Shown here piece after piece: positions 51,888 through 60,837 of a stretch of DNA of 64,000 bases. Made by a program: the position numbers and the translations under genes. Under the pieces are notes generated by a model. That model had not been told where the DNA came from and ran no database searches. It saw only the letters and a program-made list of their open reading frames with translations. Numbering within the stretch: position 1 is the first letter of the stretch; every line of letters begins with the position of its first letter. Source of the DNA: an uncultured Bacteroidales bacterium. Lineage in GTDB: Bacteria > Bacteroidota > Bacteroidia > Bacteroidales > Bacteroidaceae. The stretch is taken from the NCBI GenBank assembly GCA_902774335.1, contig CACYHW010000013.1, positions 1 to 64,000 on the forward strand, in the 5' to 3' direction.

Positions 51888-52958
51888 ATGTCAAGAACCG
51901 GACATTTAGACCCTCACTGCGAAGCCATACTCCAGGAATATCAGGACAATCTGCCCCGGTTCAGAGAGGTGGAGGCGCAGGTAAAGGATACATTAAAAAG
52001 GACATTGGCCGATGCCGGACTGCTGGTAGCGGCTATAGAATCACGCATTAAATCCTATGACTCACTGGCTGGTAAGCTGGAACTCAAGGGACACAAATAC
52101 AAGAGCCTGGCCGGCCTGACCGATATCCTGGGCCTTAGAGTGATAACCTTCTACATAGACGATGTGGATAAGGTGGCATCGGCCGTAGAGCGCCTGTTCA
52201 CCATTGACTGGGACAATACGGTGGACAAACGCAAGATACACGAGATAGACAGCTTCGGTTATCTGTCCCTGCACTATATCTGCTCCATACCCGACTTCCC
52301 CTACCGCTTTGAGATACAGATGCGTACGCTGCTGCAGCACGCATGGGCCAACATGGACCACGACACCGGTTACAAATCGGGCGTGGAGATACCCAAGCGC
52401 TACATGCGCAACATGAGCCGTCTGGCCGGTATGCTGGAGTTGGTGGACGATGAGTTCAGCAAGATACGTATTGAACTTACCGACTACCGCCGTCGCGTGC
52501 AGGCTCTGGTGCGTTCGGGCAATCTTGACGAGGTTCCTCTGGACGGTGATACGTTCCGCAGTTACCTGGATATGGGACCATTCAACCAGCTCAACAAGCG
52601 CATAGCTGCCATGAACCAGGCCGAGATACAGGAGGTTCCGCTCATGCCCTATCTGGCTGTTTTCAAAGGCATCGGATTCAAGACACTGGGCGACCTGGCC
52701 AAGGTAATAAAGGAGTACTCCGAGGGTGCCTACCAGATAGCCTGCTACCAGATAGGACTCACGGACCTGGATATCATCTCATCGTCCATCGGACCACAGG
52801 ACCTGTGCATTGCCTACATCCTCAAGAACGGAGGCGGAAAGGCAGGTATCAAGTATATGTTCGACCTATTGAACGGAGAATCCGAAAACAACGATATGAT
52901 GGCCGAGATGCTTCTGGAGCAATCCAGGGACCTGCCATTCATGAACACACAGAACTAA
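51888..52958 (+). CDS. RelA/SpoT-domain protein (nucleotide pyrophosphokinase-like)
   Basis: 356 aa. The synthetase fold spans about 30-185: ESRIKSYDSLAGKLELKG, DILGLRVITFY with the Mg-binding Asp, GYLSLHYI, and FEIQMRTLLQHAWANMDHD with the catalytic Glu. These suggest an active pyrophosphokinase making (p)ppGpp or modifying another target. The usual GY(R/Q)SxH has Leu here. The C-terminal 170 residues are helical and not a TGS/ACT module. The HD hydrolase gene starts 4 nt downstream, so synthesis and breakdown are on separate proteins. It is not the full-length Rel of the cell. Confidence 0.85.
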   Translation: MSRTGHLDPHCEAILQEYQDNLPRFREVEAQVKDTLKRTLADAGLLVAAIESRIKSYDSLAGKLELKGHKYKSLAGLTDILGLRVITFYIDDVDKVASAVERLFTIDWDNTVDKRKIHEIDSFGYLSLHYICSIPDFPYRFEIQMRTLLQHAWANMDHDTGYKSGVEIPKRYMRNMSRLAGMLELVDDEFSKIRIELTDYRRRVQALVRSGNLDEVPLDGDTFRSYLDMGPFNQLNKRIAAMNQAEIQEVPLMPYLAVFKGIGFKTLGDLAKVIKEYSEGAYQIACYQIGLTDLDIISSSIGPQDLCIAYILKNGGGKAGIKYMFDLLNGESENNDMMAEMLLEQSRDLPFMNTQN

Positions 52959-52962
52959 GCAT

Positions 52963-53547
52963 ATGGCAAACAAACCAATGGACACTTCGCTTCTGGACCG
53001 TGCCATCATGTTCGCAGTCAAGGCTCATGCCGGCACCGAACGACGCGGTAAAGGATTCCCTTATATAGTACACCCCATGGAGGCTGTCGCAATAGCCGCC
53101 ACCATAACCCCCGACCAGGAGATTCTGGCAGCTGCGGCGCTGCATGACACCGTCGAGGACACCGACGTTACCGTGGAGCAGATCCGTGCCGAGTTCGGCG
53201 ACAGGATAGCATCACTGGTATCGTCCGAGACCGATGTGGTATTTGAGGGACAGTCCGAGTCCCAGAGCTGGCACGACCGCAAGCAGGCAGCCATTAACCG
53301 TCTGGCCCGTGTATCACGCGACGCCAAGATTGTAGCCATGGGCGACAAACTCTCCAACATGCGTGCCATTGCACGTGACAAGAGTGTTATGGGCGATGCC
53401 TTATGGAGCATTTTCCACGTAACCGATCCCAAGGAGCACGAATGGCACTACCGCGGTCTGGCGGACTCTCTGCGTGAGCTTGAGGACACATTCGCGTTCC
53501 AGGAGTTTGAATCACTTATAAACAAGGTTTTTGAAAAGGAAAAATGA
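52963..53547 (+). CDS. HD-domain hydrolase (small alarmone hydrolase / SpoT-HD-like)
   Basis: 194 aa. The HD fold is complete: KAHAGTERRGKGFPYIVHP, the metal-binding LHDTVEDTDVT and MGDKLSNMRAI match the Mn-binding His, His-Asp and Asp of SpoT/MESH1-type (p)ppGpp 3'-pyrophosphohydrolases. There is no synthetase domain. It lies 4 nt downstream of the RelA/SpoT-fold gene and overlaps the kinase-like gene by 4 nt. Pairing with that synthetase suggests it removes or resets its product, as in synthetase/hydrolase toxin-antitoxin pairs (inference). Confidence 0.88.
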   Translation: MANKPMDTSLLDRAIMFAVKAHAGTERRGKGFPYIVHPMEAVAIAATITPDQEILAAAALHDTVEDTDVTVEQIRAEFGDRIASLVSSETDVVFEGQSESQSWHDRKQAAINRLARVSRDAKIVAMGDKLSNMRAIARDKSVMGDALWSIFHVTDPKEHEWHYRGLADSLRELEDTFAFQEFESLINKVFEKEK

Positions 53548-54377
53548 ATCCTGTAAAGATATCACTTGACGATTATGTGCTGTCCGGAGGCGGCGCCAAC
53601 GGCGAGAGTTACGACCATAAGACTGACCCGGGCATCATGCTTAAGCTCTATTTTCCCGGTAAGATAGAGCAGCCGCTCGACGAGATGAAGATGGCCCGCA
53701 AGGTCTTTGAACTGGGTATTCCCAGCCCCGAGCCGGGTGACTATGTGGTGACCGAGGACGGACGTTACGGCATCAGGTTCCGCCGCATACTGGGTAAGAA
53801 ATCTTTCTCACGCGCCACCGGCGACAATCCTGAGCTTGTGGGAGAGTACGCCGAACAGTTTGCCCGGATGTGCCTCAAGCTTCATGACGTGCATGTGGAT
53901 ACCACACAGTTTGAGTGCGTCAAGGACCGATACTACCGCCTTCTGGCCGAAAATCCGTTCTTTACCACACGCGAGAAAGACCTCCTGGGCAAGTTCATAG
54001 CCGATGCACCCGATACCGATACCGCCATTCACGGCGACCTCCAGTACAGCAATGCCATATTCACCGGACAGGACCGTTACTTCATTGATCTGGGCGATTT
54101 CTGCTACGGATACAAGATGTTCGACCTGGGTATGGTATATCTGTGCTGCTGTCTGAGCGATCCTGACTTTATCCAGGAGACTTTCCACATGCCCAAATCC
54201 CTGGCCATAAAATTCTGGCAGAACTTTGCTCCCGCATACTTCGGCACAGACCGCCCGCTTAAGGATATTGAGGAAGAGATACTCCCCTACGCCGGACTCA
54301 AGACCCTGATTGTTGAGCGTGACACCAAGTGTCCCATGCCCGAATTCCGTCAGGCATTGGCATCGATATTGCAGTAA
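53544..54377 (+). CDS. Aminoglycoside-phosphotransferase-like kinase (TIGR02172-type)
   Basis: 277 aa. It has a protein-kinase-like fold: GGGANGESYDHKTDPGIMLKLY holds the nucleotide-binding loop and Lys, IHGDLQYSNAIF the catalytic loop (Asp and Asn), and FIDLGDFCYG the metal-binding Asp. It resembles a small family of putative sugar or antibiotic kinases in Bacteroidetes and Firmicutes whose substrate is unknown. It overlaps the HD hydrolase by 4 nt (ATGA), so the three genes are translationally coupled. I do not claim drug resistance. Confidence 0.75.
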   Translation: MNPVKISLDDYVLSGGGANGESYDHKTDPGIMLKLYFPGKIEQPLDEMKMARKVFELGIPSPEPGDYVVTEDGRYGIRFRRILGKKSFSRATGDNPELVGEYAEQFARMCLKLHDVHVDTTQFECVKDRYYRLLAENPFFTTREKDLLGKFIADAPDTDTAIHGDLQYSNAIFTGQDRYFIDLGDFCYGYKMFDLGMVYLCCCLSDPDFIQETFHMPKSLAIKFWQNFAPAYFGTDRPLKDIEEEILPYAGLKTLIVERDTKCPMPEFRQALASILQ

Positions 54378-54392
54378 GGTTACAGGAGACTG

Positions 54393-55631
54393 CTATTCAA
54401 AGCGTATAGATTTGGAGGGGAGTATCCGCGAGATTACTGCGCTGGGCATGAGCATCATGAGCATGGAGAGCATGAACATGACAAGGTTCAGGAGCAAAAG
54501 CCAGCCCAGCCCTATCTGCATGGGGACGCTGTCCAGATAGTAGTTGGCAGGATCCAGCGGTATGATATGGAGCCACTGCTGTATCAGGCAGATAGCAACA
54601 CCCACAATATTTCCAATCAACATTCCCTTGAGGATAATGTACGAAGCCAGACGCATGAATATGGCGCGTACCGTCTTGTCCGATGCACCCATGGACTTGA
54701 GCGTTCCTATGGTTGCGGTGCGCTCGAATATGATTATAAGCAGGCCCGATATCATTGTGAAACCTGCTATACCCATCATCAGGGCAAGTATTATCCATAC
54801 GTTCAGGTCAAGTACCTCAAGCCAGGCAAACAGTCCCGAATGGGTGTCATACATGGTCTGCACCAGGAAGGCATCGCCTGTGCTCTCCTCAAGCCTATTC
54901 ACCACGTCACGCACCTGACCGTATCCGTCGTCTATCATGCGCATATCGGTCAGGCCTATCTCCAGCCCGCTGTACTCATGGGCATCCCATCCGTTGAGTC
55001 TCTGCATCAGACCAAGGTCCGATATTCCGAACATGCGGTCATACTCCAGGAATCCGGTCTCGTAAATGCCGGTAACGGTAAGGCGGCGCATGCGAACCTG
55101 ACTCTGCATAAAGTAGACGTCGGCCTTTGAGCCCACCTCGAGTCCCAGCATGCCGGCCGTGTTCTTGGACAGAACTATCCAGTTGCTGCCCACCGTGTCC
55201 TGTGCAGTGGGAAAACCGCCGCTCTTCATATAACTGTTCAGGAATGTGCGGTCATAATCGGCATCTATTCCCTTGAGCATGAAGCCGTGGAAGGCCTCCG
55301 GGGTGCGTATTATGCAGGGCTTGCTGACATATGGCTGAACCTTTACGATAAGGCTCTGGTCCAGCAGGGCCTCACGGGTTGAGTCCGTGCACGTAAGCGG
55401 ATCCTCTATCAGACCCATGCCCACGCGGTAATTGGTCACTGTGATATGCTGGGAGAAGCCCATAACCTTGTCACGTATCTGGTCCTTGAACCCGCGTGTC
55501 ACGGCCATGGTCAGGATCATCACGGCCAAGCCCACCGCTATACCGGCGGTGGCAATGATTATGGCCGGACGCGAGCCGCCTTTGACGCCCTCGTCCCTAC
55601 CGTACAGTCTTCTGGCCAGAAACTTCTCCAT
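54393..55631 (-). CDS. LolC/LolE-type ABC transporter permease (FtsX-like)
   Basis: 412 aa. One N-terminal TM (about 25-46), a large periplasmic MacB-like domain (about 50-275), then three C-terminal TMs (about 278-300, 325-345 and 372-395), the layout of LolC/LolE/MacB permeases. GTLKSMGASDKTVRAIF is the conserved cytoplasmic coupling loop. It probably extracts lipoproteins or lipids from the inner membrane. Only one permease and no ATPase lie nearby. It ends 15 nt from the convergent kinase gene. Confidence 0.85.
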   Translation of the reverse strand: MEKFLARRLYGRDEGVKGGSRPAIIIATAGIAVGLAVMILTMAVTRGFKDQIRDKVMGFSQHITVTNYRVGMGLIEDPLTCTDSTREALLDQSLIVKVQPYVSKPCIIRTPEAFHGFMLKGIDADYDRTFLNSYMKSGGFPTAQDTVGSNWIVLSKNTAGMLGLEVGSKADVYFMQSQVRMRRLTVTGIYETGFLEYDRMFGISDLGLMQRLNGWDAHEYSGLEIGLTDMRMIDDGYGQVRDVVNRLEESTGDAFLVQTMYDTHSGLFAWLEVLDLNVWIILALMMGIAGFTMISGLLIIIFERTATIGTLKSMGASDKTVRAIFMRLASYIILKGMLIGNIVGVAICLIQQWLHIIPLDPANYYLDSVPMQIGLGWLLLLNLVMFMLSMLMMLMPSAVISRILPSKSIRFE

Positions 55632-55689
55632 TATGGCGCGAAGATATATATTTTATACCAAAAGGGTGCCGTTTCCCGATGCAGATGCT

Positions 55690-55697
55690 TAACTTTG
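55690..55697 (+). promoter_or_regulatory. Putative -7 box of the GH2 gene
   Basis: TAACTTTG, a full match to TAnnTTTG, 33 nt before the GH2 ATG. No clear -33 TTTG is seen. Confidence 0.35.
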
Positions 55698-55729
55698 TGC
55701 ATATACAATAAACCGCTAACCATATCAAG

Positions 55730-58258
55730 ATGAAACGTATCGCCTGTTTTCTGAGCATCATGCTCCTTCTTTGCACGACAGTCCTCAATGCAAGAGATGT
55801 AATCAATTTCAATAAGGATTGGTCATTCGCTCTCAATCCCGACGAGAGCAAGGGACTCTCCTCACCCGAGTATGACGACAGCGGCTGGCGTATCCTGAAC
55901 CTGCCTCACGACTGGGCAATCGAGGGTGACTTTGATGAGCGTAACCCCTCCGGTACTGGCGGTGGCGCACTGCCCGGCGGCATTGGCTGGTACCGCAACA
56001 CCTTCAAGGTTAGTGAAAATGACAGGGGACAGGTTTTCCGCATTGAGTTTGACGGCGTCTATATGAACAGCTCGGTCTACATTAACGGGCACCTGCTGGG
56101 CACACGTCCCTACGGATATATCTCTTTCAGTTATGACCTGACTCCCTACATAAACTGGGGAGGAGTGAATGTGATAGCCGTAAGGGTTGACAACTCCGAC
56201 CAGCCCAACAGCCGCTGGTACTCAGGCTGCGGAATATTCCGTGATGTACGTCTGGTGAAGGTCAACCAGGTTCACATAGCAGAATGGGGTACTTACGTTT
56301 CAACTCCGACAGTTTCCAGGGATAAAGCACTTGTCAAGGTTTCTGCGACAATAAACGACGGAAATGATATCTGGAGCAAGGTAACCAGAAACCTGACAGT
56401 CAAATCCACAATCAAGGATTCAGAAGGAAAAGCAATAATCACTTCAACTACAAGCAGAGAACTCAATTGGAAAGGAGAGGAACCGGTGATAGTTGTTGAT
56501 GACAGCATTTGGGTGGATTCTCCGCATCTGTGGAGTGTAGATGACCCGTACATGTACACATTGGTTACTGAACTCACCTTGAACGGCAAACGGGTGGACA
56601 CATACGAAACCCCGTTCGGAATCCGCACCATAGAGTTCCGCGCCGACAGCGGATTCTACCTGAACGGTGAGCATGTACGCATAAACGGAGTCTGCAACCA
56701 CCATGACCTGGGCTGCCTGGGTGCCGCAACAAACGAGCGTGCCATAGAGCGCCAGCTTGAGATACTCAAGGCTATGGGCTGTAACGGAATACGCTGCTCA
56801 CACAACCCTCCATCACCCATACTGCTGGACCTGTGCGACCGCATGGGATTCCTGGTAATGGACGAGGCATTTGACATGTGGCGCCGCCGCAAGACTGACC
56901 GCGACTACGCAAGGTTCTTTGACGAGTGGCATGAGCGTGACCTTACCGACCTGGTGGTACGTGACCGCAACCACCCCAGCATAGTGCTGTGGAGCATAGG
57001 AAACGAGGTTCTGGAGCAGTGGTCCGATGCCAAGGCCGACACCCTGTCGCTTGAACAGGCCAACCTGATTCTGAACATGGGACACAGCTCCGACCAGCTG
57101 GCCCAGGAGGGCGAGATGAGCGTCAACTCACTTATCACCGCCCGTCTGGCCGAAATCATCAAAAACCTTGACCCCACCCGCCCCGTAACCGCCGGCTGCA
57201 ACGAACCCAGCCCCGGAAACCACCTGTTCCGATCGGGCGCCATTGACGTGATAGGCTACAACTACCATAACCAGAACGTACCTGCGGTTCCGCGTCTGTT
57301 CCCCGGCAAGCCGTTCATCATAACCGAGAGCGTATCGGCCCTGATGACACGCGGATTCTATGAGATGCCGTCGGACAATATGATGCAGCGCCCTGCACGC
57401 TGGGACCGCCCTTACTTTAACCCCACGTTCTCATGCTCGGCATATGACAACGTACGCACCCCGTGGGGCAGTCATCATGAGGAGAACCTGATATTCCTTA
57501 ACTCCCAGCCCTTTGTGGCAGGACAGTATATATGGACCGGATTTGACTACATAGGTGAGCCCACCCCCTACGGCTGGCCCGCCCGCAGTTCATACTTCGG
57601 GATAGTTGACCTGGCCGGATTCCCCAAGGACATCTATTACCTCTATCAGTCAGAGTGGACCGATACCCCCGTGCTGCACCTGTTCCCCCACTGGAACTGG
57701 ACACCGGGCGAGCAGATTGACATGTGGTGCTACTACAACAATGCCGATGAGGTTGAGCTCTATATAAACGGTGTATCACAGGGCGTACGCAGCAAGGATG
57801 CAGAGCATCTGCATGTGGTATGGAACGTAACCTTTGAGCCCGGCACGGTTAAGGTGGTGGCCCGCAAGGACGGCGTTGAGACCGCCAGCCAGGAGATACA
57901 TACCGCAGGCGAGCCCGCGCAGATACGCCTTACGCCTGACCGCCGCACTATCAGGAGCAACGGCACAGACCTGAGTTTTGTGACCGTGGAGATTCTTGAC
58001 AAGGACGGCAACCTTTGTCCCAATGCCGAAAACCTGGTACAGTTCGAGACCGTCGGCAACGGTTTCATAGCCGGTGTGGACAACGGCAGCCCCATCTCGC
58101 TTGAGCGCTTTAAGGACAACAAGCGCAAGGCATTCTACGGAAAGTGCCTTGTGGTGCTCCAGAACAACGGTAAGAAGGGCAAAATAAGCCTTAAAGCCAC
58201 ATCAGAGGGATTAAAAGATGCACACATTGATATAAAGTGTGCATCCAAGGCCAAATAA
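55730..58258 (+). CDS. Glycoside hydrolase family 2 protein (beta-galactosidase-like)
   Basis: 842 aa. A signal peptide (ends VLNA near 21) directs it to the periplasm or surface. GH2 sugar-binding domain about 25-180, Ig-like domain about 185-300, barrel about 303-590, then further Ig-like domains. Acid/base E426 sits in WSIGNEVLEQ and nucleophile E533 in FIITESVSA. Beta-galactosidase is the common activity, but beta-glucuronidase or beta-mannosidase cannot be excluded. It is not in a polysaccharide utilisation locus. A 180-nt stretch in the Ig-like domain (56341-56520) has about 42% GC against about 55% just downstream. Confidence 0.9.
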   Translation: MKRIACFLSIMLLLCTTVLNARDVINFNKDWSFALNPDESKGLSSPEYDDSGWRILNLPHDWAIEGDFDERNPSGTGGGALPGGIGWYRNTFKVSENDRGQVFRIEFDGVYMNSSVYINGHLLGTRPYGYISFSYDLTPYINWGGVNVIAVRVDNSDQPNSRWYSGCGIFRDVRLVKVNQVHIAEWGTYVSTPTVSRDKALVKVSATINDGNDIWSKVTRNLTVKSTIKDSEGKAIITSTTSRELNWKGEEPVIVVDDSIWVDSPHLWSVDDPYMYTLVTELTLNGKRVDTYETPFGIRTIEFRADSGFYLNGEHVRINGVCNHHDLGCLGAATNERAIERQLEILKAMGCNGIRCSHNPPSPILLDLCDRMGFLVMDEAFDMWRRRKTDRDYARFFDEWHERDLTDLVVRDRNHPSIVLWSIGNEVLEQWSDAKADTLSLEQANLILNMGHSSDQLAQEGEMSVNSLITARLAEIIKNLDPTRPVTAGCNEPSPGNHLFRSGAIDVIGYNYHNQNVPAVPRLFPGKPFIITESVSALMTRGFYEMPSDNMMQRPARWDRPYFNPTFSCSAYDNVRTPWGSHHEENLIFLNSQPFVAGQYIWTGFDYIGEPTPYGWPARSSYFGIVDLAGFPKDIYYLYQSEWTDTPVLHLFPHWNWTPGEQIDMWCYYNNADEVELYINGVSQGVRSKDAEHLHVVWNVTFEPGTVKVVARKDGVETASQEIHTAGEPAQIRLTPDRRTIRSNGTDLSFVTVEILDKDGNLCPNAENLVQFETVGNGFIAGVDNGSPISLERFKDNKRKAFYGKCLVVLQNNGKKGKISLKATSEGLKDAHIDIKCASKAK

Positions 58259-58293
58259 TGGCAAGAAAAAAAACTGCAGTGCCAGCCTCTGAG

Positions 58294-58301
58294 TAACTTT
58301 G
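58294..58301 (+). promoter_or_regulatory. Putative -7 box of the YggS gene
   Basis: TAACTTTG, a full match to TAnnTTTG, 18 nt before the ATG. No -33 TTTG is evident at 19-21 bp. Confidence 0.35.
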
Positions 58302-58318
58302 CACCGCTTTACAAAAGT

Positions 58319-58999
58319 ATGGATATAAAGGCAAACATTCAAAAGATCAAGGCCAGCCTCCCCCAGGGCGTCAGGCTCGTGGCAGTCTCAAAGACTCATC
58401 CCTCAGAGATGATTCAGGAGGCATATGACGCCGGACAGCGCATTTTCGGTGAGAACAAGGTGCAGGAGATGACCGCCAAGAGCCAGGTTCTGCCCAAGGA
58501 CATCGAGTGGCATTTTATCGGCCATGTCCAGAGCAACAAGATCCGCATGATGGCCCCGTACGTATCGGTCATACAGGGTATTGACTCTTTTGACAAGCTT
58601 GCCGAGACCGACCGTCAGGCTGCCAAGAACGGACGTCACATCACCTGCCTGCTGCAGCTTCACATAGCCAGCGAGGAGACCAAATTCGGATTCACCCCCG
58701 ATGAATGCACGGCTATGCTCGAGCAGGGCGACTGGAAAAACCTTAAGAACATTACCATCGGCGGTGTCATGGGAATGGCCACCAATACCGATAATGAGGA
58801 GCAGGTCAAAGCCGAGTTCCGAAACCTGCGCGCCATCTTTGATTCATACAAGGAGAGATTCTTTGGCGACTGCCCCGATTTCAATACCATATCGGCCGGA
58901 ATGAGCGGCGACTACGAGCTTGCCGTCCAGTCGGGCAGCAATATGGTACGCATAGGCAGTTCCATTTTCGGAGAAAGAAACTACAATATCAACAAATAA
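58319..58999 (+). CDS. yggS: YggS-family PLP-binding protein
   Basis: 226 aa. A fold-type III barrel with PLP lysine K25 in RLVAVSKTHP, followed by RIFGENKVQE, WHFIGHVQSNKI and the phosphate-binding GMSGDYELAVQSGSNMVRIG. This family (PLPBP) carries no clear enzyme activity; it keeps free PLP and amino/keto-acid pools in balance. It starts 60 nt after the GH2 stop with its own -7 box and lies 11 nt before the AMP-ligase gene. Confidence 0.93.
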   Translation: MDIKANIQKIKASLPQGVRLVAVSKTHPSEMIQEAYDAGQRIFGENKVQEMTAKSQVLPKDIEWHFIGHVQSNKIRMMAPYVSVIQGIDSFDKLAETDRQAAKNGRHITCLLQLHIASEETKFGFTPDECTAMLEQGDWKNLKNITIGGVMGMATNTDNEEQVKAEFRNLRAIFDSYKERFFGDCPDFNTISAGMSGDYELAVQSGSNMVRIGSSIFGERNYNINK

Positions 59000-59010
59000 C
59001 CAAAACATCC

Positions 59011-60702
59011 ATGATTGATCATTACGACAGATCAGACAATGTCTTCACAGAGAAGAACCTTAATGCATACATCAGGAAAACTCTGGTGGAGAACTGGGAT
59101 AAGGAGGCTTTTACGGACTATAAAAGTTCGACACTGCTTTACCGTGACGTTGCACGCCGCGTAGCCAAGCTTCACATCCTCTTTGAGGAGGCCGGACTGC
59201 AGCCCGGTGACCGTATAGCCCTGTGCGGCAAGAACAGTTCAAACTGGGGAACCGCATGCATCGCTGCCCTCACTTACGGAGCCGTAGTGGTACCTATCCT
59301 CCATGAATTCAAGGCCGATAACATTCATCATATAATCAACCATTCCGAGACCAAGATCTTCTTTGCAGGAGACCAGATCTGGGAGAACCTCAACGAGGCA
59401 TCAATGCCCAATGTGGAGGGTATCATCACCCTTGATGAGTATCAGTTGGTTATATCACGCAATGAGAAACTCAGTTATGCACGTGAGCACCTGAACGAGC
59501 TCTTCGGACGCAAATACCCCAAGGAGTTCAAGCAGAAGGACCTCAATTTCTATGAAGCAGGCTTTGATGACCTTTGCATGATCAACTACACATCGGGATC
59601 AACAGGATTCTCAAAGGGTGTCATGCTCCCCTACCGCTCACTCATAAGCAATCATCTGTTTGCCTGCAAGGCTGTTTACACATTGAAGCCCGGCGACAAG
59701 ATCATATCAATGCTCCCCATGGCTCACATGTACGGATTCTCATTCGAGTTCTTCCATGAGTTCCTCAGGGGATGCCACATCTATTTCCTGACCCGTGTAC
59801 CGAGCCCCAAGATCATATTCCAGGCTCTGAGCGAGATCAATCCCGCCCTTGTGGTATCGGTTCCTCTGGTAATCGAAAAGATCATCAAGAAGAACATACT
59901 GCCCAAGCTTGAGACACCTTCAATGAAGTTCCTGCTCAAGGTGCCTATCCTGAATGACCAGATCAAGAAGAAGGTCGGTGAGGAGATGATAAAGGGATTC
60001 GGCGGAAACTTCTACGAGGTTATCCTGGGCGGTGCCGCCTTCAACCAGGAGGTCGAAAAGTTTGTGGCATCGGTCAAGTTCCCCTACACTGTAGGTTACG
60101 GTGCAACCGAGTGCGGACCTATCATTGCATATGATGACAAGAACACATTCGTTCCGGGTTCATGCGGTAAGCCTGTGCCCAATATGGAGGTCAAGATCCT
60201 GAGTGCCGATCCCGAGAACGTACCCGGTGAGATTATCTGCCGCGGTCCCAACGTGATGCTGGGTTACTACAAGAACGAGAAACTGACCGAGGAGACCATC
60301 GACAAGGACGGCTGGATGTACACCGGCGACCTTGGTATCATGGACAAGGATGGCAACATATTCATCAAGGGCCGCAGCAAGAGCCTCATCCTGGGACCTT
60401 CGGGCCAGAACATCTACCCTGAGGAGATTGAGGATCACCTGAACAACATGAACCTTGTAAACGAATCGGTTGTAATATCCGAGAACGACAAGTTGGTTGC
60501 TCTGGTATATCCCGACTTTGACGAAGCCCTTAAGCAAGGCATGACCGACGAGCAGATTGCAACCGTGATGGAGCAGAACCGTCAGGAGCTCAACGAAATC
60601 CTGCCCGCCTACGAAAAGATATCACAGATCCGCATCTATCATGAGGAGTTTGAGAAGACTCCCAAGAAGAGCATCAAGCGCTTCCTTTATCAGAAAGAGT
60701 AA
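59011..60702 (+). CDS. AMP-dependent acyl-CoA synthetase/ligase
   Basis: 563 aa. The adenylate-forming core is clear: NYTSGSTGFSKGVMLP (192-207), the GYGATECGP motif, and the hinge region TGDLGIMDKDGNIFIKGRSK. The C-terminal lysine region ends KTPKKSIKRF. It activates a carboxylic acid as an acyl-adenylate and then a thioester; long-chain fatty acids are the likely substrate, but the chain length cannot be told. No carrier protein is adjacent. Followed by the composite palindrome/terminator. Confidence 0.88.
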   Translation: MIDHYDRSDNVFTEKNLNAYIRKTLVENWDKEAFTDYKSSTLLYRDVARRVAKLHILFEEAGLQPGDRIALCGKNSSNWGTACIAALTYGAVVVPILHEFKADNIHHIINHSETKIFFAGDQIWENLNEASMPNVEGIITLDEYQLVISRNEKLSYAREHLNELFGRKYPKEFKQKDLNFYEAGFDDLCMINYTSGSTGFSKGVMLPYRSLISNHLFACKAVYTLKPGDKIISMLPMAHMYGFSFEFFHEFLRGCHIYFLTRVPSPKIIFQALSEINPALVVSVPLVIEKIIKKNILPKLETPSMKFLLKVPILNDQIKKKVGEEMIKGFGGNFYEVILGGAAFNQEVEKFVASVKFPYTVGYGATECGPIIAYDDKNTFVPGSCGKPVPNMEVKILSADPENVPGEIICRGPNVMLGYYKNEKLTEETIDKDGWMYTGDLGIMDKDGNIFIKGRSKSLILGPSGQNIYPEEIEDHLNNMNLVNESVVISENDKLVALVYPDFDEALKQGMTDEQIATVMEQNRQELNEILPAYEKISQIRIYHEEFEKTPKKSIKRFLYQKE

Positions 60703-60708
60703 AAACAA

Positions 60709-60831
60709 AAGATGCCATTGGGGACGGTTCTCTTTGGCTCTACAAATAGAAACCCTCTAGCACTATTCCGTGTTAGAGGGTTTTTCTTATCTAGGCTTTA
60801 TGCCAAAGAGAACCGTCCCCATTGGCATCTT
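60709..60831. repeat. Composite palindrome, REP-like element copy 2
   Basis: 30-nt arms (60709-60738 and 60802-60831) pair with one mismatch across a 63-nt interior. The arm contains GGGGACGGTTCTCTTTGGC, one base different from the core of the palindrome at 43222-43291. The interior holds a separate rho-independent terminator. The element fills the gap between the convergent stops of the ligase (60702) and lepA (60838). Confidence 0.8.
60751..60785 (+). terminator. Rho-independent terminator nested inside the palindrome
   Basis: AACCCTCTAGCAC / GTGTTAGAGGGTT pair over 13 bp with one G-U wobble and loop TATTCC, followed by a T run. It would end the acyl ligase transcript. It lies wholly within the interior of the larger inverted repeat. 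Confidence 0.85.
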
Positions 60832-60837
60832 GCGAGC

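Noticed and set aside
53544-54377. Antibiotic-resistance aminoglycoside phosphotransferase
   Set aside because: Only the general kinase fold is visible. The context is an alarmone-type cluster and the family is of unknown substrate, so a resistance call is not supported.
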